From Euryodendron excelsum (taxonomy: Eukaryota; Streptophyta; Magnoliopsida; Ericales; Pentaphylacaceae), in assembly GCA_033060915.1 (NCBI GenBank), contig CM065399.1, positions 13,851,001 to 13,915,000 on the forward strand: DNA of 64,000 bases. Reading direction: 5' to 3'. The notes below the pieces were generated by a model that did no database searches, was not told where the DNA came from, and worked only from the letters and a program-made list of their open reading frames with translations. Made by a program: the position numbers and the translations under genes. How positions within the stretch are numbered: the stretch's first letter is position 1; every line of letters begins with the position of its first letter. Of the stretch, positions 11,530-23,149 are shown piece by piece.

Positions 11530-12297
11530 CTCTCTCTTGGATGACTACCACACAAGAAATGCCTCATTAAAACCTTCCTAAGAAAAACCCAGTGGGAAAA
11601 AATCCTTAGTAAAGGAAAAAGAGTGCACTATTCTTGTGTAATATAAAATAGTGTGGGTGCGTTAAAACTGTATCGTTGAAGCCCTGCCAAGAAAAAACCC
11701 TGTGGGAAAACACCATTGGCGAAGGAAAAAGAGTATGTCTGATAATGCATTGATAGCTTCAATTGTTCAGCATGATATATCCTTGAAACGATGCATGCCA
11801 ATTTTGTGCATTACTTCTTGAAGGTTGCAATTGGTAGTGCTTAGTAAATAAATTTGTCAAATTATCACTTGAACGTATTTGTTGAACACTAATATCACCA
11901 CTCTTCTGGAGCTTATATGTACAAAAGAATTTTGACAATATATGCTTGGTTCTATCACGTTTTATGTAGCCTCATTTAATCTATGCAATTCACATTGCAT
12001 TATCTTTATGTAATATCATCAAGGTATATATGTTGGATTATAGGCCTCAACCAAATACACTTTCGCTTTCATTCATGAATTGCCATTATTTTACAGTAAT
12101 TTGAAAAGGATGCAGCTAATATTTGCTTCACAAATCTCCATGATATAGCAGTATTTTGATAAGTAATCAAATGCCCTATTTGTGACTGAGCTTTATGTCG
12201 ATCAGAAAGGTAGTAAATATCTGTATAGCCAACTAACTCTAGTAGTGACTCCTTTGAATAAAAAAGCCCATGTTTGTTGTTCTTCAAAGATGATGTG
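11530..12297 (-). pseudogene. Ty1/copia pol fragment (RNase H end)
   Basis: Reading leftwards, 12290-12069 encodes copia RNase H-like sequence including YLSDRHKAQSQIGHL and NTAISWRFVKQ. Farther on come SGDISVQQIRSSDNL (about 11900) and VMHKIGMHRFKDIS (about 11800), the usual C-terminal end of copia polyproteins. The frame is broken by stops and indels. A 3' region with conserved AAAACCCAGTGGGAAAA blocks (11580-11720), a polypurine tract and an LTR follow. The 5' side is cut at 12297, where the minus-strand long LTR begins, so the rest of the element is missing. Confidence 0.8.
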
Positions 12298-12559
12298 TGT
12301 AAGCATCTCATTTTTACCGGCTCGGTAATCTCTGGCCCGAGCTGACTCACTTTTAAATATCACAACACATTCAAGCCCAATCTAGCCTTTCAAATCCCAG
12401 TCCAATCAATCAATTGCTTCTCGAGCCCACTGGGCCCAACCGAAGCCAAATAACTAAAATGCCCCCAAGGCATCATCCAGCCCAATTCAGCGTTCTTGGC
12501 CAAAATAACCAGTTTACTCCTAGGCGCCATCGCCCTCGTCAACCACATCAGCTCTAGTT

Positions 12560-13100
12560 ATCAAACCGGTAAACCCTCGAGGCACTCCCACAAGTATCCC
12601 CAACCTCCAAATGTTGTCCTGGTCCATTTCGGGACCATCCAGGTATTTCTTGGGTTCGAATGACCATTTTGTCCCTGGTGGGCCGATCATCCTTTTCAAC
12701 CATACCAGCTCTGGGTATCAAACTGGTAATCCTTTGGGACACTCCTACGAGTATCCCCGATCTCCAAAAGTCATCCCATTCCATTTCGGGACCATTCCGA
12801 TGAACCCGATCAAAATGACTATTTTGCCCCAAGTGGGCCTATAATCCTTTTCAATCATACCGGCTCTGAGAATCAAACCGGTAAACCCCCGAGGTGCTCC
12901 CATAACTATCTCCAATCTCTAAGAGCCATCATGGTCCATTCTGGTGAACTCCAGTCAAAATGACAGTTTTGCCCCTAGCAAGCCGATCACCCTTTTCAAC
13001 CATACTACTCTGGATATCAAACCAGCAACTCCCATAACACTCCCGAGTGCCCTTATCTCTTTTCCAGTTGGGCCCCACAGCTTTATAGCTTTTTAAATCA
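12560..13100. repeat. Tandem repeat of about 155 bp in LTR copy 3
   Basis: ATCAAACCGGTAA-like unit starts lie at about 12560, 12717, 12872 and 13016, each followed by a CCATTTCGGGACCAT-like block and, mostly, a CCATTTTGTCCC-like block. Copies 1 and 2 carry only one or two related units (about 6015 and 6160 in copy 1), so this expansion is specific to copy 3. Confidence 0.7.
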
Positions 13101-13308
13101 AACCGGAGCCACTTGTAGTGGAGCTAGGCCAAAATATGGCTTGGACCCATTCTTAGTGGTGCTCAGATCTTTGCCTTGTAGTCCAAGGCCGAATCAAATC
13201 TTTAAGATCATTGTCATACCAAGGTGGCGCCATTAGGAGTGGTGCCAAGCCAAAAAAAAAAATGGCCAAGCACCACTTCTAGTGGCGCTACCTCCTCCAA
13301 AAATTGGC

Positions 13309-13317
13309 CTATAAATA
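13309..13317 (-). promoter_or_regulatory. Putative LTR TATA box, copy 3
   Basis: The minus strand reads TATTTATAG, at the same relative position as in copies 1 and 2. Confidence 0.45.
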
Positions 13318-16300
13318 CAGGCCACCCCCAGCGTATTCCAGGTCTGAAAAATCGCAAAGAAACTTTACCAGACTCTTTCCTGCCCCCCCAAAAATCCCTA
13401 GAACCCTAGCTTCCAAGCCTCTAAGGGAGCCTCCATCAAACCTAGCCTATACACCTCCAACTATAGCCTCCAAGCTCCATTGAAGGCCGACTCCAGCCTC
13501 TTTAAAGCTCTTAAAAGCCTCTTGAGTCCATGGCAAAGCCTATATTAGAGCTCCATTATAGGTTAAAGACAAGGTAGGGCTTCTATTTTACTTTTATGCT
13601 CTCCCACTCATTCTTTTCTCCCTCCTAGTCCACTTGGGCTATTCTCTCTTTTAATCCCCATCTTTTACCTCCTTTTCTTACATGGTTGGAACAGAGGACC
13701 TTAGGTCCATTCCTAGGGAAAGCTTTGGGGAGATCACTGTGTCGGGGGCCTTCCTTTAGTTTAACTAATCATGGTATGGTCTTAAGGCCCCTTGCAAAGT
13801 GGTGAAACATTCAACCTTGTATGTTCACGACCCTTATGTATTATACTTATCACGTTCATGCATTAATCTTATTTTCAAACTCATAACCCTAGGGTGATTC
13901 TAACATCCTCATGGTTAGGGTTTCCCTAGGAAAGTAACATATTCAAAGTGACCACCAAGGTCCACATTAGAGTTTCAAGACCTATCTTGTTTTTAAAATC
14001 ACAACCCTGAAGTGATTCTAGCCTTTTCATGGTTATGATCACTTTAAAAAAGTGGTATACTCAAAAAGGCCTCAAAGAGCCACATTAGGGTTTCAAACCC
14101 TAAACACCTCTTTCAAAACCTAGTTTTTAGACATCTTTAAATTTCACGTTCAAAGGTTTTCAAAAGAACGGTCCAAGAGTTGTTTCTTGAAGCCTAGGTG
14201 GAAGCCCTAGAAGTCCATGTTTTAGGAAGTCTCATCTTGTCCCCTAAACCTCATTTTGTATTCTTGCATTCATTATATCAAAATAGTTTTTCAAGTTTTT
14301 GTTGCATCATGTTTTGCAAAATTGCATAACTGTCTTTAGTTGTCTTAAAAAAGTGTCATATAAAATCATAGCTTTTCAAACCAAAGTTTCACATAAAATC
14401 ATGGAAGATTCACACATAAAATCATAACATTTTCGAATCAAATCTTTCCTTTTTCAAATCAAATATTTTCTTTTATTATTTCAAATAAAATCTTTCTATT
14501 TTGGAAACCAAATCAAATCTTCTATTTTTAGAAACAAAATCAAATCTTCCCCTTTTAAAAACAAAATCCATTCTTCTATTTTTAGAAACAAAATCCAGCC
14601 TTCTATTTTTGGTAATAAAATCAAATCTTTTATTTTTGAAAACAAATCAAATCTTCTATTTCAAAAATAAAATCAATTCTTTCCTTTTTTTTTATTTCAA
14701 ATCCTATCTTTCCTCTTTTCACATAAAATCATAGATTTTTAAAATTCCTTTTCAAGTGTATGCATAAAACCACTAGGGCCAAACCTTAACCCTAAATCAC
14801 TTTTCAAAACCACCTTCCAATCCTTAGGTCTACCAAACCCTGGTTTACCTAACCTAGGTCACCTAAACCCTAGTTGGTCAACCTAACCCTAGTTTATCTA
14901 ACCCTAGGCTAACCTAACCTTAGCCAACCTTAGGTTACTGTCGCGCCCCGGTTTTTTTGGGGTGTCCAAGGTCCTTTCAGCTCGGAGACCCTAAAGCACG
15001 GAACTCTGTCACTAGAACTCGCCCCCCTAGAGGGACAAGTGCGACTAGGTTTGAGAATTGATTTGACTAAGGGCTTTTTAGAAAAATAGGAGTCGCCACC
15101 TAACTTGATAAAGGTGAGTCAGGGCACCTAAAACTAAGCGTTAATCCAAAGATTAAACCTAGAATTTTTTAAAAAGGTTTTTGAAAACTCCCTCAAGAGA
15201 GGGTTTTTGGAAAAATAGGTTGTTTGGCAACCTTTTGAAATGTTTAAGCCCCCCTTTTTGAAAATAACTCCATTTTGGTCTTTCGAAAATAGAAATCTAA
15301 GGTTCGGGGGTTGGTTACGTGTAGGGAAGATATCTTAAGATCATCACCCTACCCCGCCCTTTTGGTACCTATATGTCTAACCACCCTTGGTTCACTCACT
15401 AGAATAACCGGTTACCATTGTCCATTTAACATCCACTTTAGAACTTTGAAAATGGGGTCTAGTCATCACCTTTTGGATGAATGATGCATGATGCAAGTTT
15501 TGAAAGTAGTTTGAAAATAATGAAGGTTTTGAAAGAGTTTGGAATAGAAACTTTGAATTGATTGGAATTTTTTAAAAAGGGATTGGGGTTGAAATAAAAG
15601 TTATGACCGCACCATTTTAGGTTGCCTACGTATCTCATTTGGCAAGAATCAGGTCATTTGTAGTTCGAGCAAGAGCCTGATGGAAAATAGGCGCATTAGG
15701 GCCTTTGGAAGGTTTAAGGACACTTTGGGGTCTTTAGAAAAGGTTAAGACACTTTGAGGTCTTCGGATAAGTTGAAGACACCTTATGGTCTTGGAAGTTT
15801 TGACTTGAAATTGGAAGTGAAGTGTTTTGAAAATGCTTTTGGATGGACTCTAAAGGAGTTTTAGAAAAATGATTTGGCATGACTCAAGAGAACTTGAAAG
15901 TGTTTTTGGAGTCTTGTTTTGAAGACCTTGGAGGCATGACTTTAGAATGTTTGGATGGATTAATTTTTGAAAGTGGTTTTTGAAAATGGAGTGTTTGGAA
16001 TACTAACATGGACAACCTAAGAGGTTGTTCTTGATTTATCACTTGTCCTTGGAATCCCTAACCATGAGAGGGATAGGAATACCTTAGGTTTGTGACTTTC
16101 GGAAACATCTTTGAAAAGGTCTTGAAGATGGAGTGTAGGAACATAAGAAGAGTATATGGAGTTGGGTTTTTGAAATCATGGGGGTAGGAGGTTTTGGAAG
16201 AATAGGTTAGGAGGGTAATTAGAAAATTTGAATGATCATTTGAAAAAGGGTTCAAGAGTTGGAACCTTGAAGTGTATTAACCTTGGTTGGGTTAGCCTAA

Positions 16301-16336
16301 GGTTAGGGGGAACCTAAGGTTAAAAAGACTAAGGGT

Positions 16337-16640
16337 TAACTAACTAGGGTCAAGTTAACCTAGGGTTAAGTAACTAGGGTCAAGTTAACCTAGGGTCAAG
16401 TAACTAGGGTCAAGTTAACCTAGGGTTAGGTAACTAGGGTCAAGTTAACCTAGGGTCAAGTAACTAGGGTCAAGTTAACCTAGGGTTAGGTAACTAGGGT
16501 CAAGTTAACCTAGGGTTAAGTAACTAGGGTCAAGTTAACCTAGAGTCAAGTAACTAAGGTCAAGTTAACCTAGGGTTAGGTAACTAGGGTCAAGTTAACC
16601 TAGGGTTAAGTAACTAGAGTCAAGTTAACCTAGGGTTGGA
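16337..16640 (+). repeat. 30-bp telomere-like tandem array, about 10 units
   Basis: The unit TAACTAGGGTCAAGTTAACC plus TAGGGTTAAG (or TAGGGTCAAG, TAGGGTTAGG) repeats with exact 30-bp periodicity for about ten copies inside LTR copy 2. An alternation between TCAAG, TTAGG and TTAAG variants suggests expansion in 60-bp steps. Confidence 0.9.
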
Positions 16641-18024
16641 TTGAAAGATGATTTGAAGTGTGGTTTGGTGCATTTTTTGGAAAGAGTTTTGGATAACAAA
16701 ACATATTATGCCATGGACTTTAGTATGCCATCTCTTTAAAGACCATTTCTATGAAAATTTTGACTCAAGTCAAGAGTATGGTTTGTATGGGTGGTGCTTG
16801 GAGACCATTCCAAGGAAGGTTTCCTCATGGCCATTATAACCTTTATCTTGACAAGAGTGGAGGGATTAAAATTCAACATGATGAGGACAATTTTTTAAAA
16901 ATCATTTTTGATACAAAGATGGAGAGAATGCATTTTTGAAATCATTTTTAGGGAAAGATTTTGAAAACCATTTTTCAAGGGGACCATTGTATCAAAAGAG
17001 GGTTCATATGGCCAATAAAAAGGGAGACCACTCATGAGAGGGTTCCATGGGGCCATTCAACCACTAAACTTGAGAGAATGGAAACCATAAAAATCAAAGG
17101 ATTTGAACATCATTCTTAGGCGAACATAAAGAGAAAAGGGGACCATTCTAACAATTTAGGAGTCCTATGGCCAATATAAAAGGAGACCACTCAAGAGAGG
17201 GTTCCATGGGGCCATTTTAACCACTAACTTTGAGAGAATGGAAACCTTGGCATCTTTTATGCAAGTTGAAATACAATGGTGCAAAAATATGAATTAGGGG
17301 GTTGTGAGGGATTTTCTAAGGCATGATTCCTAAAGTCCCATCCTGAACTTCAAGGGCCAACTCTTGGAATAATTTTTGAAGGACATGTAGAACTTGAAAA
17401 TGTCATGAAATTAAGAACAATGCAAGCATTGTGGAATATGGCAATAAACATAAAATGAAGCCAAGCATACAAGACATGATCAAAATAATAATATGCAAGG
17501 GGTCATGATTCACATACAAGGTTTTTAGGCTTCACCATACAAACAAGGGGCTCTTAGGCAATACCATCTTAAAGTAGGCTAGTGAGAGGTCCCCCTACAC
17601 AGTGGCTCTCACTTGCTTTCCTCTAGGCATGATCTAGGAGCCCTCTTGGCTCAAGCATGCAAGAAAAGGGGGTTGTAGATGGGGATTAAAATAGAGAATA
17701 GCCTAAGTAGGCTAGGAGGGAGAACAGAAGAGTGGGGGAGAGCACAAATGTAAAAGGGATACCACCTTTTGCCTTCAACACTCTTGTAATCTTCAATGGA
17801 TGTCTTGACTGGAGCTTGAGTGACTTCAAGAAGGCTTGAGAGGCTTGAGTGGAGTGTATAAGTGTGTATGAGGCTTTGTGTATGGAGTGTATAGGCTTAG
17901 GAGAGGTAGAATCTAACCTAAGTATTGGAGGGGAGGAATATATGTAGAGATTCGAGTTTCTGGAGTGATTTCAGCAGAGTTTTGTATCAATTTCGGACCT
18001 GGAATATGCAAGGAGGGAGGCCTC

Positions 18025-18033
18025 TATTTATAG
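18025..18033 (+). promoter_or_regulatory. Putative LTR TATA box, copy 2
   Basis: TATTTATAG, aligned with the box at 5055 in copy 1. Confidence 0.5.
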
Positions 18034-19769
18034 GCAATCTGGCACACACCATGCGCATGTGCTACATACTCATGGCCAAACTTTGGCCGTGCGCATGTAG
18101 TACATGCGCAGGTACTGTTCCATTGCCACAATAACACGTGGCATCCTATTTACTGGTTAAATCTCGACCGTTAATCGAAAGTCGGTTGATCTGAACAAAA
18201 TTTGAGCTCATGTAGCATACGCTCCATCACCGGAAAAAATTGCCCAAACTTTGCCTCGATAATTGGGCCAACCGGGAAGGTTCCAGGGGAATCGGTCGCA
18301 CTTGGGATGTTCTCCTAGTGCATCCGATGAACTTTCATGTTTTCGAAGAGTTTGAATTCTGTTCAGAAGCGTGGGATATCGTCTTGGGAAGCGTGCCAAA
18401 AAGGACACTTTTGTGCAGCGTCTGTGATACGCTCCGTGGGTGTTTGAAAGTGGCTGTTTTCATTTGATGTGAATGAGGCCTTCAAGAAGCGATCTATTCA
18501 ATCGGACCTTTCCGATGGAAAGTATTCTGGAAATACTTTCTAGAATCCCCAAATTTACGCATTTCTCAAGTCGTTTGACGGTGCGTTTTGATTAGGGAAT
18601 CGGAGAAAAAGTCAACCTTGGCGGAGCGTCTGCAAGACGTTCCAGGGGTTGCTGAAAGTTATAATTTTCGCATCGTACGATGGAGGGCTTCGGGAAGTGA
18701 TCTATCCAATCGAGCCATATCGATGAAAATACCTATGGACGAGCTTTCGTGAATTCCCTGATTTACGCGTTTCTCAAGTCAGTTGACGGTGCGTTATAAC
18801 TAGGAAATTGGGGGAAAAGACAATTTAAGCAAAGCGTCTGCGAGACGCTCCAGGGAACTTTTATCGCGTCGTGTGAGTTTAGTGTCGTAGGGTGTTCCTA
18901 GGGTTAAACAAGGGTGCGTGGTGAAACCCTCGCTCAAAATCCCAAGGCCGGTGCTGTTTCGGGGCATTTTTGGGCTTCCAGGATCAAAACGGTCATTTTG
19001 ACCGGAGTCGGCTGGAAATGGTCAGGAATGGTCCAGTATATTGTGTTAGGCGTGTAGGGCTATTCAAGGATGGTTTTGAGAGAGTTTGTCGCCGTTCAAC
19101 AAGGTTCGTGCCGTGCTGAGTCGTTTAGGGGCAAAAGGGTCATTTTGACCAGAGTGAGCCGGAATAGGACCAAATTTGGACCGAATGGTGTGCGGGGGAT
19201 CCTGATGGTTTGACAACATTTGGAAGGATGGACTTATCGTTTTGAGGGATTTTGAACTTTCCCAAAACGTGCCTGGAGGCCCAAAAGGGCAAGTTTGGTC
19301 ATTTTTCACCAAGTCGGGCTTGCAGACGCCGGTGTTGACCTAGGTGTTGGTTCCCGAGACCGCCCGATCCTAGGAAGCTACCTGGATGGCGTTAGTTTCC
19401 GAGACCGCCTAGTCCGGAAAACTGCCTAGAATAATGGTGCTTAAGGTTTTAGCTGATCCTTGTGGACTCGGGAAGCGACTAGTTGACTAGATTGGATATT
19501 GAAAGGCTCGTCTTGAGCCTGCTTATGTTGTGATGTCGGAGACTGGTTCCGGTCGGGTCGGAGATTGCCGAGCGCGCAAAAATGTAGTGCTTACAGTTAC
19601 CTTAACCTTAGTTTGCCCAGCGAAGGTTAGATGGCTCCAAGATGAGCCTGTGGGAGATACTGGCTCTCACAAAGCATTGTTTAGGAACACCGTGGTAGAT
19701 CCGTCCCCCGAGATGTATATGGGATCAGACTGAGAGGATGATGATTTGAATGCCATGGACTAGGAGCCA

Positions 19770-20697
19770 ACAAAAAATGGAGAGATCTACTCTGACCCGA
19801 AGAGCCCTTGGCCAAAGGTGGTTATGGCCGTAGATGAGCTATGCCGCCTTCATGCTCCTTAGCGAAAAGCCCTTATCATCAAGGTACTGGGGCGATCAAT
19901 AGGTTACAAAGTATTATGCCAGAGGATGCAACAATTGTGGAAGCTTCAGGGCACTTTTGAGGTCATCGGCTTAGGGGAGAGCTATTACTTGGTTCTTTTC
20001 ACTCAAAAGTAAGACTACCTTTATGTCCCCTTTGACGGACCTTGGGTCATCCTTGGTCACTACCTCATCGTGCGAAAATGGTGCCCCGACTTCAAGCCTG
20101 GACGAAGTGAGATGAGCACAACCATGATTTGGGTACAATTTTTAGGCTTGCCCATTGAATACTTTAATAGAGACATGCCTATGCAACTTGGAAACTTGGT
20201 GGGGAAAGCTATTAAGCCGGATATAATGTTGGCCAGCAAAGCCCGGGGCGAGTTTGCGAGAGTCTGTGTGGAGGTAGATTTACAGAAGAGCTTGATACCT
20301 CAAGTCTGGGTGAACTCCACCCTCTATCGAGTAGAGTACAAAGGTCCGCGCTCTATATGTTTTCTATGTGAAAAATATGGCCATAAGAATAAGAGCTGTC
20401 CATCGGTTTACAGAGCAAGAGCTTCGGTATCATTGCCGGAAGTAACAGAACAACCACCATTTAAGGTCACGGGTAAGGAAGATGATAACCCTGGGTAGTC
20501 AGGTCAACCCAGTTTCGGTCCTTGGATGCTCGCTAAACGACGATCATCACGTGGGCCCATGGGGCCACGTGGCGGTCTTGGAAGCACTCCTTGGAGGGGA
20601 CATAATGGTACAAAGGGTAGTGGAGCTCATAGACCTGCTATGTTACAAAACCCACAGGCAGAGGGGTCACACGCCCAGGGGAAGAATTAGTGAGTAA
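19770..20697 (+). pseudogene. LINE ORF1, DUF4283 and zinc-knuckle protein
   Basis: ORF1 of plant L1 elements encodes an RNA-binding protein that packages LINE RNA. The segment at about 19860-20070 reads as a DUF4283-like domain (KALIIKVLGRSIGYKVL, then YYLVLF and PFDGPWVILGHYL). It continues without a break into 20070-20498, containing WVQFLGLPIEYF and ARVCVEVDL. A CX2CX4HX4C knuckle, CFLCEKYGHKNKSC, follows near 20358-20399. At least two stops interrupt the DUF4283 part (near 19858 and 20010), so it is a pseudogene. The beginning of the ORF is not clear. Confidence 0.8.
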
Positions 20698-21423
20698 GCC
20701 CATTTGGGTTTAGATTTAACCTATTAACTATTAACGTGAATGAGACTTTGGTACAGGAGGTAGGTTCCTCAAGCCAACCAGCACTGCATATGGGCCAATC
20801 AAGAGGTGGCACCATGCACTTTTCTGCCACGAGTGACAAACATGGTAAAGGCTAAAGGATTGGGAACACAAGGGATAAAGGCCACGTGGCTGTAGGATCA
20901 CCGTTCAAGCATAGGCATACCAAACAGATAAACATTTTGAACATACCCTAAACTATCCAACTTCACATTCACTCTCATATCCAACGAACCTCCCTTACGC
21001 CTTCTACAACCTTAAAGCAATGTAGTAGTGGCTCCCTTCAATCCTCAGCTATCTAATTTTCCTCTTTTACCTGATAATAAGCCTTAAAATGGATCGACCC
21101 CCCAAAGCAACCACGCACCAACCTCCATCTATCACCAGTCATCCATCACGTAAATGTTCTATCAATAACCCTACTAGTCGGCTGCCCGATGCCACGACCA
21201 AGTCTGGTCATCCCAGACACCCAAATAGACACAATCGAAGATATGCATCTCGAGGATGGCAAATCTAGCCCCGGATCCAAACTGGGACCTCAAGATGATG
21301 CTCTCCCTCCTGCTTAGGGTGATGCTAAAGATGCGAGATCTGCAAATAGCAGGACTGACTCAGGAAGTTTAGCCCCGATTTGTTAGCAGCCGAATACTTG
21401 TCATCAATATTATCACATTTCCT
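20698..21423. other. LINE ORF1 tail and linker, no intact gene
   Basis: Sequence between the zinc knuckle and ORF2. Frames are broken and low in recognisable motifs, as expected for the poorly conserved C terminus of LINE ORF1. Confidence 0.5.
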
Positions 21424-22754
21424 ATGAAGATTATGGAGTGGAATTGTCAGGGAGCTAGAAGTAAATGCTTTCTAAGGTCTAGTAGTGATCTAGTGCAGAG
21501 CCACGATCCAGTGGTTCTAGTTCTTTTGGAAACTCGAGTCACAAGCTTCAGAGCCAATCGAGTCATGAAACGAACACCCTATAATGGAATGGAGAAGATA
21601 GAGGCGGTTGAATTCTCTGGTGGGCGTTGGATGCTTTGGAAAGACAACTTGGTTAAGGTGGATGTCCTGCCGTCATCGGGGCAAGCCTTGAATGTCATTA
21701 TCAGAAGGAAGAGTGAGATTGACTGGCTCTTCATGGTGATGTATGCTAACCCTAATCCGGCATCGTGTGAAGAGTTATGGGAGTACATTACCAGAGTCGC
21801 TGGACCTCTACACATTCTATGGATGGTTGCATGTGATCTAAACCAAGTGACAAGCAACAATGAAAAGAGTGAAGGATCACCAGTCAAACAAAACCAATGT
21901 GAGAAATTTGTAAAGTGCTTAGATAAGTGTAACCTTATTGACATGGGCTTCGCAGGTCCTAGATGCACATGGGTGAATTCCAAAAGAGGCATTTATATGA
22001 TTCGAGAGTGTCTTGATCAAGCGGTCTGCAATCTAGAATGGAGGGAGCTCTTTTTGGAAGCTTGGGTGCAGCATCTACCTTGTACTCACTCCAACCACTA
22101 TCCAATCCTAATCTCCACCACAGACATTGAACCCAAAAGGCGTCCGCGCCCATTTCGGATGGAGGTTGCTTGGTTCACACACCCCCAATTTGAAAGTCTA
22201 GTCTGAACTGCTTGGAACAATGATGAGGGCAATATGTCGGGTATAACAGATAAGTTTGTAAAGGTTGTGAGTCACTGGAACTCTACGATGTTTGGAAACA
22301 TCTTTAAGAATAAGAAGAGAATTCTAACCAAATTGGTTGGAGTTCAACGAGCTCTTAGTTCATCTAGTTGTCAATTTCTCGTAAACTTGGAGGGCTAGTT
22401 GATTAGAAATTAAAATCGTATCCTTATCCAGGAAGAGCTTTTGTGGTTCCAGAAATCTATAATAAAAAAAAAATTGCTCTGGGCGACAAAAACACTAATT
22501 ATTTTCATACTACTCAAATCCGACGAAGACGCAACAACATTTTGGCCCTCAAAAGCTCAGATGGCAGTTGTGTCTATGAAGGACAAACTCTTAGAAACAT
22601 AGCAGTGGATTTCTCTAAGGATTTGTATGAGGCTGATCTGGGGTTTTAGAAATGAGCTTCACTACCTTCTAAGGTGAGCCATGTTGTAACTCTGTCATCA
22701 GAAGATCATAATTATCTAATGCATCCTATATTAGCAGCAGAGGTCAAAGCAACT
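21424..22754 (+). pseudogene. LINE ORF2 N-terminal part: endonuclease
   Basis: The endonuclease nicks target DNA for target-primed reverse transcription. The frame 21424-22206 starts MKIMEWNCQGAR (the Asn of the WNCQG motif). It then shows LLETRV with the catalytic Glu, ACDLNQV (usually GDFNEI), RECLDQAVCN (usually ERLDRALCN) and HSNHYPIL. The last is normally SDHxP, so the catalytic Asp appears replaced by Asn. Stops at 22204 and beyond break the linker, where LWFQKS, GDKNTNYFH and the RRRNNI segment before the RT are still readable. The CACTA element enters at 22755. Confidence 0.85.
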
Positions 22755-22767
22755 CACTACAAGAAAA

Positions 22768-22995
22768 GAGGGCATTTGCGACGGAATATTTGTGTCGGCT
22801 GCTTTTGCCGTCGCAAATGCTCTATTATTTGCAACGGCAATGTCCCCGACACAAAAAATACTATTTGCGACAGAACTATTTGCGACAGCAATTTTACCAT
22901 CGTAAAAAAGGTATAAAACGACGTCGTTTGGTGTAGTTAAATCCGACACCTTTTATGTGACGATGTATTTGCGACGGGGTGGGGCCTTCGCAAAT
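22768..22995. repeat. CACTA left subterminal repeats
   Basis: Several copies in both orientations of ATTTGCGACGG, TTGCGACAG and related forms. They match those at the right end. Confidence 0.85.
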
Positions 22996-23149
22996 AATAT
23001 TTAATGAAACGACATAGTTTCATTCCCAAAATCATTTCCCCCCTTTTTTTCTTCTCTTTCCCCCTACCAAGCCTAAAATCAACTTAGTCAAAAAAAAGCC
23101 CTTTCTCTCACTTGAACAAAAGCCCTAGGAGCCAGATTTGAGAGAACCA

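Larger units (their letters stand above)
12298..14938 (-). mobile_element. Long LTR copy 3, minus strand, truncated
   Basis: It begins TGTAAGCATCTC, the complement of the family end. Later blocks, including CTCCCACTCATTCTTTTCTCC (about 13600) and the TTAACCCTA/ACCTAACC region at 14780-14938, are reverse complements of copies 1 and 2. The downstream part (12298-13320) is shorter and divergent, suggesting a different subfamily. Copy 2 interrupts it at 14938. It resumes for a few bases at 19596 and then meets LINE sequence, so about 1.3 kb of its U3 is missing. Confidence 0.75.
14939..19595 (+). mobile_element. Solo long LTR, copy 2 (4657 bp), TSD GTTAC
   Basis: It starts TGTCGCGCCCCGG and ends GTGCTTACA, with perfect 5-bp duplications GTTAC at 14934-14938 and 19596-19600. 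It is colinear with copy 1 (2083-6871) but differs by many substitutions and by repeat copy number. It inserted into copy 3. No internal retroviral genes are present, so it is read as a solo LTR or an LTR-only insertion. Confidence 0.85.

Noticed and set aside
16337..16640. True telomere repeat
   Set aside because: The unit contains TAGGGTTAAG and TAGGGTCAAG, not uninterrupted TTTAGGG, and lies within an LTR.
21579..21992. Minus-strand frame of 137 codons
   Set aside because: Antisense shadow of the LINE endonuclease, which has clear motifs on the plus strand.
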